From NCBI GenBank assembly GCA_016183225.1, contig JACPEZ010000020.1, positions 1 to 11,674 on the forward strand: 11,674 nt of DNA, given 5' to 3'. The notes below the pieces were generated by a model. It was not told the DNA's origin and did not search any database. It saw nothing but the letters and a program-made list of their open reading frames with translations. Source of the DNA: Candidatus Daviesbacteria bacterium. GTDB taxonomy: Bacteria > Patescibacteriota > Microgenomatia > Daviesbacterales > UBA10151. The position numbers and the translations under genes are program-made. This document shows positions 1 to 6,503 of this stretch, in pieces (positions within the stretch are counted from its first letter, which is position 1; every line of letters starts with the position of its first letter).

Positions 1-141
1 GAGAGGGGGGAGTTTTTGATATTGACCAAGTTCCAAAGCTTCCAATAGCTCTCTGCGGATTTTGGTAGCCTTTTCAATCTCATCCAGAGTATAAAACTTT
101 TTCTCCCGTTCTTCTTTTAAAACCTGTCCCACAGTTCTCAT
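1..141 (-). CDS. RodZ-like helix-turn-helix protein, N-terminal fragment
   Basis: The 47 residues before the window edge begin MRTVGQVLKEEREKK and contain LDEIEKATKIRRELLEALE followed by LPPL. This is the pattern of the XRE-type HTH domain at the N-terminus of RodZ and related membrane-anchored proteins, where a helix ending in KIR..YLEALE leads to a LP.....VRGFLR segment. In RodZ this cytoplasmic domain contacts MreB and helps maintain cell shape. Here only the HTH is present and the transmembrane and periplasmic parts lie outside, so a plain XRE-type regulator is also possible. The start ATG overlaps the stop of the upstream hydrolase gene as ATGA, which indicates co-transcription and probably coupled translation. 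No separate ribosome binding site is obvious. Confidence 0.65.
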   Translation of the reverse strand, partial: MRTVGQVLKEEREKKFYTLDEIEKATKIRRELLEALELGQYQKLPPL

Positions 142-695
142 AAAATTTTTGTTATATCTTCAAGTAACAAATCAAATTTTGTATATCCGCTTTCTGCATT
201 TAGATGACCTGCATTTGTAACTAATGTTAGTTCTACCCCTAACTGTTTTGCCAATTCTTTCCCGTTTGCTAAAGACACATAAGGATCATTATCTGAATGA
301 TAGACTCTAAATTGTTTTGCCCCTTTCCTTATTTTATCCCAATCAAATTCAAATCCGCTAAATCTTTCATCACTATCAAAGAATAGGATCGGCCTAACTC
401 CTATTGGAGTGGATACAAAAAAAGCAGCAGATATAGATTTTTCCAGTCTTTCTAAAACCCTAAGTAAAAATAGACCACCTACACTATGTCCCACTAAAAT
501 GGTATTCTCGTTTATGTAGGCTTTATATTGCTCTAAAACTTTTAACCAATCTTCTAGGCGATTTCCCTCTCTTGGATCAGGAAATTGTGGAACAAAAACC
601 TGGCAATTTTTCTCTTCCAGCTTACCTTTAAGCCATGGAAACCAATTTCCCATAGGATTTCCACCGGTTCCATGAAATATCAAAACTTCTCTCAT
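138..695 (-). CDS. RBBP9/YdeN-family alpha/beta serine hydrolase
   Basis: A 185-residue single-domain alpha/beta hydrolase. The first strand and oxyanion loop read VLIFHGTGG (residues 4-12). The nucleophile elbow is GHSVGG with Ser71, the acid is probably Asp137 in SDNDPYV, and the base is His164 in NAGHLN. The small size, the short HGTGGNP start and the HSDNDPYV segment fit the RBBP9/YdeN family of small cytosolic hydrolases, whose substrates are mostly unknown; no signal peptide is seen. An in-frame ATG exists 25 codons upstream at 770, but those codons give a non-conserved sequence and cross the promoter. The ATG at 695 is preferred because the protein fold begins there and an extended -10 lies 7 nt upstream. 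Its stop overlaps the next gene's start by 4 nt (ATGA), making a two-gene unit with the RodZ-like gene. Confidence 0.8.
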   Translation of the reverse strand: MREVLIFHGTGGNPMGNWFPWLKGKLEEKNCQVFVPQFPDPREGNRLEDWLKVLEQYKAYINENTILVGHSVGGLFLLRVLERLEKSISAAFFVSTPIGVRPILFFDSDERFSGFEFDWDKIRKGAKQFRVYHSDNDPYVSLANGKELAKQLGVELTLVTNAGHLNAESGYTKFDLLLEDITKIL

Positions 696-701
696 GAAGC
701 G

Positions 702-710
702 ATTATACCA
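702..710 (-). promoter_or_regulatory. extended -10 promoter of the hydrolase gene, predicted leaderless
   Basis: On the minus strand the sequence is TGGTATAAT, a perfect extended -10 element. Counting 7 nt downstream puts the transcription start on or next to the A of the ATG at 695, so the mRNA is predicted to be leaderless. No good -35 hexamer sits 17 nt upstream; that position is occupied by a GGGTGG repeat. Confidence 0.6.
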
Positions 711-725
711 AAACTTAGTTGTTCG

Positions 726-757
726 CCACCCTAGTGAAACTTCCACCCTTGGGGTGG
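726..757. repeat. GGGTGG repeat cluster and small hairpin upstream of the hydrolase promoter
   Basis: CCACCC occurs on the plus strand at 726-731 and 743-748, a 17-bp period. GGGTGG follows at 752-757, giving a perfect 6-bp stem with a 3-nt loop. The copy at 726-731 covers the -35 region of the hydrolase promoter, so the cluster could be a binding site for a regulator. It could also be a fragment of a dispersed repeat. Function is not shown by the sequence. Confidence 0.35.
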
Positions 758-775
758 TTTGAGATGACACCTACG

Positions 776-787
776 GATTTTAAAATC
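776..787. promoter_or_regulatory. 12-bp perfect palindrome between divergent genes
   Basis: GATTTTAAAATC is a perfect palindrome in the short interval between the minus-strand hydrolase gene and the plus-strand decayed gene. It could be an operator, but AT-rich palindromes of this size also arise by chance. Confidence 0.2.
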
Positions 788-826
788 TATGATGGATAAT
801 TTCCAGATTTGGTGTAATATCAAAGT

Positions 827-1145
827 ATGTCGAAATCTCTTCAGCAAATTGAAGATTATTATCTTGCCAAAGATTATTATCTTGCCAAAGACTTAAAAGG
901 TGAAGAATTGAGGAAGGCTCTGGAAGAAGACAACGAATATCAAAGACTGTTGCAAGAAAGAAAAAGAATACCTCCTGCCTAATGAAGAAGATTATGAAAT
1001 TCTCTCTCTTATTAAACTTTTGGAGGATAAAAACTTGTCAGACATAGACATTCAAACAGTTAAGCTGATTAAAACCCAGTTATCGGATGACTGGCGCGGA
1101 CCATTGCTTGATAAATTAAAAGAGTTGCTGCAAAAATACTCATAA
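827..1145 (+). pseudogene. frameshifted small hypothetical gene with internal tandem duplication
   Basis: This is the only plus-strand coding signal not shadowing a minus-strand gene. Frame one runs from ATG 827 to TAA 980-982 (51 codons, beginning MSKSLQQIEDYYLAK). A second frame picks up around 957-966 (KEYLLPNEEDYEILSL) and runs to TAA 1143-1145, ending LDKLKELLQKYS. Both halves are charged, helical and similar in style, and joined they read as one cytosolic protein of about 105 residues. It resembles a short uncharacterised protein I recall from CPR genomes, typically longer between the ERK and EYLL segments. The change of frame is +1 (or -2), so either one base was gained or 3n+2 bases were lost near the A-rich stretch at 957-968. 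The 3' end overlaps the tsaC stop by 3 bases (1140-1142 versus 1143-1145 adjoining). A sequencing or assembly error is the alternative. Confidence 0.6.
852..891 (+). repeat. 18-bp tandem duplication inside the pseudogene
   Basis: The unit GATTATTATCTTGCCAAA occurs twice in direct succession (854-871 and 872-889). The match extends a few bases on each side, covering 852-891. It is in frame and duplicates the residues DYYLAK, so it alone does not break the gene. Confidence 0.95.
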
Positions 1146-1655
1146 TTTTTGGAAAGCTCCCTGTCTTAAAATATGGTATGAACCATCAGTGGCAAGTTCT
1201 ATCAATGTTGATGGTTGAGATTTTATTTTACCCTTGTCCAGATAAAAATCAACCTTGCCCCCAAAATATTTCTTGGCTTCATCAATAGTTGCAGCCGGTT
1301 TTTGTCTCGCGATGTTAGCAGACGGAGCTACCAAGGGGCCAGTCTTATCTAACAAATCCAGTAATTTTTTATTTTTTGGCATTCTAAAAGCCAAACTATG
1401 CAAAATCACGCTGACAGGATTTGGCCAAATCTTTTGCAAAAAGACTTCTTGCTTTTTGGTTAATTTAATATCAAACTTTTTTAAATCATCTAAAGAGGAG
1501 ATTAAAATAATAAAAGGCTTGTTTTTTGATCTTTTCTTTAACTGATAAATTTTTTCTACGGTTTGGGTATTAAGCGCCGACCCCACAATTCCATAAATAG
1601 TATCTGTGGGCATCACTCCAATCCCACCATTTTCTAAAATATTTACTATATCCAT
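1140..1655 (-). CDS. tsaC: L-threonylcarbamoyladenylate synthase (TsaC/YrdC family)
   Basis: TsaC makes threonylcarbamoyl-AMP from threonine, bicarbonate and ATP, the first step in forming t6A at position 37 of ANN-decoding tRNAs. The 171-residue protein is a YrdC domain alone, without the C-terminal Sua5 extension. Visible family motifs are PTDTIYG (residues 16-22), LKKRSKNKP (39-47, the substrate-binding KRxxxxP loop), RMP (91-93), PSAN (111-114) and STLIEL (149-154). Its ATG directly follows the TAG of the upstream membrane-protein gene (TAGATG) with no gap and no separate Shine-Dalgarno site, so translation likely depends on the upstream gene. It is the last gene of the BrnT-led transcription unit. 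Its 3' end abuts the convergent pseudogene, with no visible terminator between them. Confidence 0.9.
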   Translation of the reverse strand: MDIVNILENGGIGVMPTDTIYGIVGSALNTQTVEKIYQLKKRSKNKPFIILISSLDDLKKFDIKLTKKQEVFLQKIWPNPVSVILHSLAFRMPKNKKLLDLLDKTGPLVAPSANIARQKPAATIDEAKKYFGGKVDFYLDKGKIKSQPSTLIELATDGSYHILRQGAFQKL

Positions 1656-2063
1656 CTAACTTTTAGATTGTTTTCTGGCCAGAGGAAAATGGATTAAAAA
1701 TAAAACTGTTCCAATAAAAGTAAATGTTATGGAATTTCTTAAATCATCTATTTTTTGTTTTTTACTTAATTCATCCTCTTGTTTAATGCATGCTTTCTTT
1801 TGTTCTTCCATTTCTCCTGCAGATGGACCCGTCCCGAGCGTAGCCGAGGGAGTTGCAGGTACTCCTCTTTCTATTACAGGATATGGTCCAAATTTAAAAG
1901 GATAGCTTTCGCAACTTCCTTGAGGAAATCTTAAAGGATATTTTTCATATTGGGTTATATTTATTCCAAAATTAACAGCATTAAAAATCCCAATCACGAT
2001 CAAAGCTAAAGATGCGGCAGAGATAATATAAAAATAAATAGTAGCAATAATTTTACCTGTCAT
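1656..2063 (-). CDS. small two-segment membrane protein, function unknown
   Basis: I do not recognise the family. The 135-residue protein has a hydrophobic segment at about residues 5-28, a central soluble loop of about 80 residues, and a second hydrophobic segment at about 112-128 followed by a basic tail (ARKQSKS). This predicts a hairpin membrane protein. The loop holds two cysteines (Cys51 in GSCESYP and Cys92 in KACIKQ) that could pair if the loop is extracytoplasmic. It also has a Pro/Thr/Ala/Gly stretch at about 67-83 that looks inserted, and a charged helical part at 84-108. Its start overlaps the BrnA stop by one base (TAATG) and its TAG touches the tsaC ATG, so it is an integral part of the brnT-brnA-tsaC unit. 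Confidence 0.7.
   Translation of the reverse strand: MTGKIIATIYFYIISAASLALIVIGIFNAVNFGINITQYEKYPLRFPQGSCESYPFKFGPYPVIERGVPATPSATLGTGPSAGEMEEQKKACIKQEDELSKKQKIDDLRNSITFTFIGTVLFLIHFPLARKQSKS
1832..1851. repeat. GC-rich repeat-like insert within the membrane-protein gene
   Basis: TCCCGAGCGTAGCCGAGGGA stands out as a GC-rich block in AT-rich surroundings. The minus strand holds the direct repeat CTCGG-CTACG-CTCGG with TCCC/GGGA ends. I recall similar GAGCGTAGcCGAGGG-type words as dispersed repeats in several bacterial genomes. Here the block is read in frame and encodes roughly residues 71-78 (within ATPSATLGTGP). Confidence 0.4.
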
Positions 2064-2368
2064 TAAATCACCTTCATCTCGCTTAAATGTTCACGGAGTA
2101 ACATCCTGGCTGCTGTAGAAGTCCCCACCCCTTTTTGTCTGGCTACTTTTTCCATGGCAGAAATAGTTTCTTTATCCAGTCTCATCTGCACAATTTTACT
2201 TTTTAGAGGTTTTGCTCCATTTAGGTAAACTGACTTCAAATTCTTGGAAAATTTTATATCTGTAACTGGTTCCCAATAATCCGGGTAATCAGCTGTTGAG
2301 TGGGTATCCCAGAAATTAGCTATTTCTTCAATTGATTTAAATTTTGGAACTATTTTTGTTTTTTTCAT
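2063..2368 (-). CDS. brnA: BrnA-type antitoxin (CopG/ribbon-helix-helix family)
   Basis: The 101-residue protein shows the layout of BrnA/CopG-like antitoxins. The N-terminal half has the typical FKSIEEIANFWDTHSTADY segment (about residues 10-28), which in such pairs contacts and blocks the toxin. The C-terminal half is a ribbon-helix-helix DNA-binding domain (about 56-101) with the strand KSKIVQMRLD followed by two helices ending in LLREHL. It follows the brnT toxin gene after 23 nt, in the toxin-first order usual for BrnT/BrnA. In this family the antitoxin represses its own promoter. Here the same repression would also set expression of the downstream membrane protein and tsaC. No clear Shine-Dalgarno sequence precedes the ATG. 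The stop overlaps the next start as TAATG. Confidence 0.85.
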   Translation of the reverse strand: MKKTKIVPKFKSIEEIANFWDTHSTADYPDYWEPVTDIKFSKNLKSVYLNGAKPLKSKIVQMRLDKETISAMEKVARQKGVGTSTAARMLLREHLSEMKVI

Positions 2369-2391
2369 AAATTTTTATTTACAAGCTTTGC

Positions 2392-2655
2392 TTATAATTT
2401 CTTTTTAAATCTCCTTCTTTCTTTATCATCGGCATCTCTTGCTGTAACCGGATAAAAACCTTTCTCACGCAGAACTACAACTATGTTCAAATACCTACCG
2501 CTTTCTGTCTGCCCTGTGATTTGATATGTTCCATCCCTGCCTCTTTCAAATAAATTCTTACTCTGACACACTTCTTCAACTTCATCAGGCTCAACATTAT
2601 GTTTTGCGATATGCATTCTATTCCACTCATCCCAGAGCAATTTCTTAATTATCAT
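2392..2655 (-). CDS. brnT: BrnT-family ribonuclease toxin
   Basis: BrnT toxins are small RelE-fold ribonucleases that inhibit translation and are neutralised by BrnA. The 87-residue sequence carries the family signature from the first residues: WDEWNRMHIAKHNVEPDEVEEV (WDExN..K...HgV...ea..v), then GQTESGRYLNIVVVLRE (the G.t..gR.l.vv strand), and the C-terminal PVTARDADDKERRRFKKK. The last part holds the conserved TAR-A--KER-RY-type catalytic and basic residues. Length is normal for the family and no key region is missing, so it is probably active. It is the first gene of the minus-strand unit brnT-brnA-membrane protein-tsaC. The ATG at 2655 is supported by the WDE motif at residues 8-10, at the usual distance from the start. 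Confidence 0.88.
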   Translation of the reverse strand: MIIKKLLWDEWNRMHIAKHNVEPDEVEEVCQSKNLFERGRDGTYQITGQTESGRYLNIVVVLREKGFYPVTARDADDKERRRFKKKL

Positions 2656-2663
2656 TATATTAC

Positions 2664-2669
2664 ATTGTA
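2664..2669 (-). promoter_or_regulatory. candidate -10 of the brnT-brnA-tsaC unit
   Basis: TACAAT on the minus strand lies 8 nt before the brnT ATG and would give an almost leaderless mRNA. A TATAAT also overlaps the ATG (2654-2659), but its start site would fall inside the gene. No convincing -35 is present in the 39-bp gap after ftsK, so ftsK read-through is also possible. Confidence 0.3.
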
Positions 2670-2694
2670 CTACTTTTGTAAATCCTTCGCTGGG

Positions 2695-4797
2695 CTAATC
2701 TGAAGTTTGGGCACTTTGGGCGGCAAAATAGTCATCGGCATTTCGGACCAAAACATCCCGGGGTTTTGAACCCTCTCCAACTCCCACAATCCCCATCTCT
2801 TCCAGCTCATCCAAAATCCTGGCAGCTCTGGCATAACCTACCTTTAATCTTCTCTGCAACAGGGAAGCCGAAGCCCGATCATACTGACAAACAGTTCTGA
2901 CCGCCTCTTCAAACAGCTCGTCACGATCCGATCCGCTGCCTCCACCTCTGCCCCATCTGCCCAGGGGCATTTCAGTTACCTCCGCCGTGTACTCCGGCGC
3001 AATACCGGTATTTTTAAGATATTTAATTAAAGAGTTGATCTCCTCATCCTGAACCAGCACTCCCTGAATGCGAATTGGTTTGGATGCATCCGGAGGCAAA
3101 AACAACATATCCCCCCGTCCCAGCAGTTTTTCCGCTCCCGGTGTATCCAAAATGACCCGGGAGTCTATCATTGATGAAACATTAAAGGCAATCCGGCAGG
3201 GGATGTTGGCTTTAATTAAACCGGTAATCACGTCAACGGAAGGCCTCTGTGTTGCCACCACCAGATGAATTCCCGTGGCCCTGGCCAGTTGAGCAATTCT
3301 GGTAATGGCATCCTCAATTTCCACCGGCGCAAACATCATCAGATCGGCCAGTTCGTCAACAATAATGACAATATAGGGAAGGGCCTGAAATCCCGACATC
3401 TCATTATACCCGGCAATATTTCTCACCCCGACAGACTGAAACAGTTTATATCTTCGATCCATTTCCGCCATGGCCCATTTAAGCGATGATAAAATCTTTT
3501 CCGGTTCGGTAATAACAGGCGTTAACAAATGCGGTATGCCGTTATAATTGGTCAGTTCAACTCTTTTTGGATCAATCAAAATCATTTTCAGTTCGGCCGG
3601 CGAATTGCGGAAAAGCAAAGAGCCGATAAAAGAATTAATCAGCACGGATTTACCCGAACCGGTAGTGCCGGCAATCAGAACATGGGGCATCCGGTCCAAA
3701 TCCACCACCACTCCTTTGGAAGAAGTATCTTTGCCCAAAACAACTGCCAGCTTTGATTTTCGCGCCTGCATCTGTTCCGACGCCAAAATGCTTTTTAATC
3801 CCACAATCTCCAGAGAATGATTGGGCACTTCAATTCCCACTAAAGATTTACCCGGAATAGGGGCCTCGATCCTGACAGTGCCGGTGGGGGTGGCCAAGGC
3901 CAGAGCCAAGTCATGCTGCAAATTGGCAATTTTGGAAATTTTGGTTCCGGCCGAAATTTCCAAAGCATACTGGGTCACGGCCGGCCCGCCGTTAACTTCA
4001 GCCACCCGGGCCGCCACCCCGAATGAATCAAGGGTCTTTTCAATAATGGCGGCATTTTTCTTGATGTCTCCCCGCTGGGCCGCAGAACCTGCCTTTTCCG
4101 AAAGCAAAGAAAGCGGCGGATATTTCCAGACCTTGGATTGCCCTGCCACATTTTGCACCAGGGCATCAGCCAAAACCGTTTCCCCGGGCCGAACAGGCAA
4201 TTTAGGCTTCATCCGCTCATCCACTCCGGAAAGCTTGATAGGCACATTTTTGGCCTCAAACATTCTTGGTTTTTTAAACAGGGGCTGATAAACTTTATGT
4301 TTCAAAAATCTAAAAATCCACGCCAGTACCCCAAAAATCTGTCCCAGCGAGGTGTTAAACAAAACCACCAACCCCACTAAAAATACTATCATCAGCAGAA
4401 TAAAAGCTCCGGGCGGGGTAATTAAAGAAGATGACTGTGTCCAGAGCCCTTCACCCAGCGATCCTGCCAAATCCGCCCTGAAAGCGCCGGTTGCGCCGGA
4501 TAAAGATAAAACCAAAAGCAGCGCCCCCAGCAAAACATTCATCTGGGCAAAACGCCATTTTGCTCTTGATAAAACCAGGGCGGAAAGTAAAAACAACACA
4601 GGGGAAAAAACAGCCGACCAGCCCAAAAATGATTTTAAAAACTCCCGCCAAAAAGATAAAATTGCCGTCTCGGTAGTCAAAGCCACGATTGATAAAACAG
4701 CCAAAATCACTGACACAAGCGATGCCACCGCCACAATGGCTTTGTGTTTAAGTTTTAACCTGGGCAATCTGTAAATAGAACGGCGTCTTCTGGACAT
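2695..4797 (-). CDS. ftsK: DNA translocase FtsK/SpoIIIE family
   Basis: FtsK pumps chromosomal DNA at the division septum. This 700-residue protein is a compact version. A basic N-terminus (MSRRRRSIYR) is followed by about four membrane segments (roughly residues 20-41, 58-77, 86-105 and 131-162). A short linker lacks the long Pro/Gln-rich region of proteobacterial FtsK. The alpha domain spans about 235-340. The RecA-like motor has Walker A GTTGSGKS (377-384), IDPKRVELT (408-416), Walker B YIVIIVDELADLM (475-487) and ATQRPSVDVITG (515-526). The C-terminal winged-helix gamma domain (about 625-685, LLQRRLKVGYARAARILDELE) is the part that reads KOPS-like polar sequences in known FtsK. All motor motifs are intact. 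It follows rnj by 32 nt and has its own promoter in that gap, so it may be transcribed both alone and by read-through. Confidence 0.95.
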   Translation of the reverse strand: MSRRRRSIYRLPRLKLKHKAIVAVASLVSVILAVLSIVALTTETAILSFWREFLKSFLGWSAVFSPVLFLLSALVLSRAKWRFAQMNVLLGALLLVLSLSGATGAFRADLAGSLGEGLWTQSSSLITPPGAFILLMIVFLVGLVVLFNTSLGQIFGVLAWIFRFLKHKVYQPLFKKPRMFEAKNVPIKLSGVDERMKPKLPVRPGETVLADALVQNVAGQSKVWKYPPLSLLSEKAGSAAQRGDIKKNAAIIEKTLDSFGVAARVAEVNGGPAVTQYALEISAGTKISKIANLQHDLALALATPTGTVRIEAPIPGKSLVGIEVPNHSLEIVGLKSILASEQMQARKSKLAVVLGKDTSSKGVVVDLDRMPHVLIAGTTGSGKSVLINSFIGSLLFRNSPAELKMILIDPKRVELTNYNGIPHLLTPVITEPEKILSSLKWAMAEMDRRYKLFQSVGVRNIAGYNEMSGFQALPYIVIIVDELADLMMFAPVEIEDAITRIAQLARATGIHLVVATQRPSVDVITGLIKANIPCRIAFNVSSMIDSRVILDTPGAEKLLGRGDMLFLPPDASKPIRIQGVLVQDEEINSLIKYLKNTGIAPEYTAEVTEMPLGRWGRGGGSGSDRDELFEEAVRTVCQYDRASASLLQRRLKVGYARAARILDELEEMGIVGVGEGSKPRDVLVRNADDYFAAQSAQTSD

Positions 4798-4806
4798 ATT
4801 TGTTTT

Positions 4807-4815
4807 ATTATATCA
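4807..4815 (-). promoter_or_regulatory. extended -10 promoter of ftsK
   Basis: The minus strand reads TGATATAAT, a perfect extended -10, in the 32-nt gap between the rnj stop and the ftsK ATG. The predicted start is about 4800, leaving a leader of only about 3 nt. The best upstream match is CTGACC at the rnj stop codon with a short 15-bp spacer, so the element probably relies on the TG extension. Confidence 0.6.
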
Positions 4816-4829
4816 TACTAAACTATGGG

Positions 4830-6503
4830 TCAGACTTCCACTACCACCGGTAAAATCAGCGGCCTTCTTTCTGTCATTTGATAAAAGAAATTACCCAAAT
4901 CATCCTCGATCATTTTGCGAATAAAACGCCAGTCCGGCGTCTTTTTAACATGCTGCTGCAGGCTTCTGGCCACTGTTTCTCTGGCCTCCTGCAAAAGATC
5001 CTCTGCCAGATTTTCAAAAACAAAACCCCGGGAAATAATATCCGGTTCTCCTGCTACTTTACCGGTATGCTGGTCAATCGGCACCACCACGACCACCACT
5101 CCTTCCTCGCTCATTAACCTCCGGTCCCGCAAAATCACATGTCCCACATCCCCGATCCCCAATCCGTCAACATAAATATTTTGCAGTTCCACTCTGCCGT
5201 TTAACTTTAAATTGTCTCTTTGTATCTCTACCACATCCCCTTCTTCCAGTTGTAAAATTTGTTTTTTATCATAGCCCATATCTTCAAAAACCTGCGAGAA
5301 CATTTTGGCGTGTCTGAAAGTCCCGCCAATCGGCAGTAAATAGCGGGGTTTGGCCAGATTAACCATCAGTTTTAACTCTTCCGCTGCAGCATGGCCTGAT
5401 ACATGCAAATCAGAAGTAACGGCAGAATAATACACATTTGCTCCCAAACTTGACAATTTATCAATTAAGGCATACTGGGCAGATTCTGTGGAAGGAATGG
5501 GATCGGCCGAAAACATCACCCCGTCTCCTTCGCGCAGCTTAATTTGTTTGTGTTCGTCATTGGCCACCCGGACCAGCGCCGAATCGGGTTGACCTTGAGA
5601 TCCGGCAATTAAAACCATGGTTTTTGAGACAGCAAAAGAGTTGATGGCGTCCGGAGCAATTAAAATGTTTGGCGGAACTTTTAAATATCCCAGATCTCTG
5701 GCCAACTGAAAATTCTTTTCAAAGCTTCGACCCGCCACTGCCAGTTTCCTGCCTAATCTTTGCGCCACATTGACTGCCTGCTGCATTCTGGAAACATTTG
5801 ATGAAGTCATGGTAATCAGCAGTTTGCCGCCGGTTTCCAAAGCCGCTTTTTCAAAAGTGGCCTCTATTGACTGTTCCGATCTGTTAAATCCGGGTTTTTC
5901 TATTCTTAAACAATCAATCAACAGCAAAAGCACGCCTTCTGTGCCTAAATTTGCCACAGTCCCCACATCGGTTTTCTGACCGGAAACAGGCGTCCAGTCA
6001 ATCTTAAAATCGGCCTGATGGATAATCAAACCAACAGGAGTTCTGATCACTATGCCTGTTGAATCCGGAATTGAATGAGAAACCTGGTAAAAAGACACAT
6101 TAAACACTCCCAGATTTAATCTTTGATCAAGCCCAACTTCTACCACCTGATCTTTGGGCAGATTATGTTCGGAAAATTTGCCTTTAATAAGTCCTGCTGT
6201 CAATCTTTGAGCATAGATGGGCACTTGAAGTTGAGGATGGATAAAAGGCAGCGCTCCGATATGATCGTCATGACCGTGGGTGATGATAATGCCTCTGATT
6301 TTATCCCTTTTCTGCCTCAAATAAGAAATGTCGGGAATAACCAGATCCACCCCGGGCATGGCCTCGTCCGGAAATCCCACCCCGCAATCAACAATAATGA
6401 TGTCGTTTCCGTACTCATAAACATACATATTCTTGGTCACATCACCTACTCCTCCTAACGGAATAAGTTTTAAAGTCTGGTTGCTATTTTGAAATGTTTT
6501 CAT
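4830..6503 (-). CDS. rnj: ribonuclease J with altered motif C
   Basis: RNase J is a metallo-beta-lactamase/beta-CASP enzyme with 5'-3' exonuclease and endonuclease activity in mRNA decay and rRNA maturation. The 557-residue length is normal. Visible are the N-terminal LGGVGDVTKNMYVYEYG (about 16-32), the metal motif HGHDDH (76-81), SHS with His143, the QADFK aspartate (Asp165), AGSQGQP (300-306) and motif B SGHA (His371). The usual motif C, PxHGExR, is PIGGTFRH here (391-398), so the metal-binding histidine is a glycine; His398 lies nearby. The usual SDSTN segment is IDCLR (196-200), and SGDFK-type residues read QADFK. The C-terminal domain (about 440-557) is complete. The start overlaps the stop of the upstream AAA+ gene as ATGA, implying coupled translation in the pnp-ATPase-rnj operon. 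Confidence 0.93.
   Translation of the reverse strand: MKTFQNSNQTLKLIPLGGVGDVTKNMYVYEYGNDIIIVDCGVGFPDEAMPGVDLVIPDISYLRQKRDKIRGIIITHGHDDHIGALPFIHPQLQVPIYAQRLTAGLIKGKFSEHNLPKDQVVEVGLDQRLNLGVFNVSFYQVSHSIPDSTGIVIRTPVGLIIHQADFKIDWTPVSGQKTDVGTVANLGTEGVLLLLIDCLRIEKPGFNRSEQSIEATFEKAALETGGKLLITMTSSNVSRMQQAVNVAQRLGRKLAVAGRSFEKNFQLARDLGYLKVPPNILIAPDAINSFAVSKTMVLIAGSQGQPDSALVRVANDEHKQIKLREGDGVMFSADPIPSTESAQYALIDKLSSLGANVYYSAVTSDLHVSGHAAAEELKLMVNLAKPRYLLPIGGTFRHAKMFSQVFEDMGYDKKQILQLEEGDVVEIQRDNLKLNGRVELQNIYVDGLGIGDVGHVILRDRRLMSEEGVVVVVVPIDQHTGKVAGEPDIISRGFVFENLAEDLLQEARETVARSLQQHVKKTPDWRFIRKMIEDDLGNFFYQMTERRPLILPVVVEV

Noticed and set aside
693..770. 25-residue N-terminal extension of the hydrolase
   Set aside because: It crosses an extended -10 promoter and a GGGTGG repeat cluster, and the alpha/beta hydrolase fold begins at the internal ATG at 695.
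852..891. CRISPR or other spaced repeat array
   Set aside because: There are only two adjoining in-frame copies with no spacers, a plain tandem duplication.
950..970. Programmed -1 ribosomal frameshift in the small plus-strand gene
   Set aside because: The downstream frame is +1 (or -2) relative to the upstream one, and no X-XXY-YYZ slippery heptamer is in the zero frame. Decay or sequence error is simpler.
3821..4288. 155-codon open frame on the plus strand inside ftsK
   Set aside because: It is antisense to the strongly conserved FtsK alpha domain and linker, has no recognisable fold or start signal, and is explained by codon bias of the opposite strand. The same applies to the other plus-strand frames within ftsK, rnj, pnp and the DHH-like gene.
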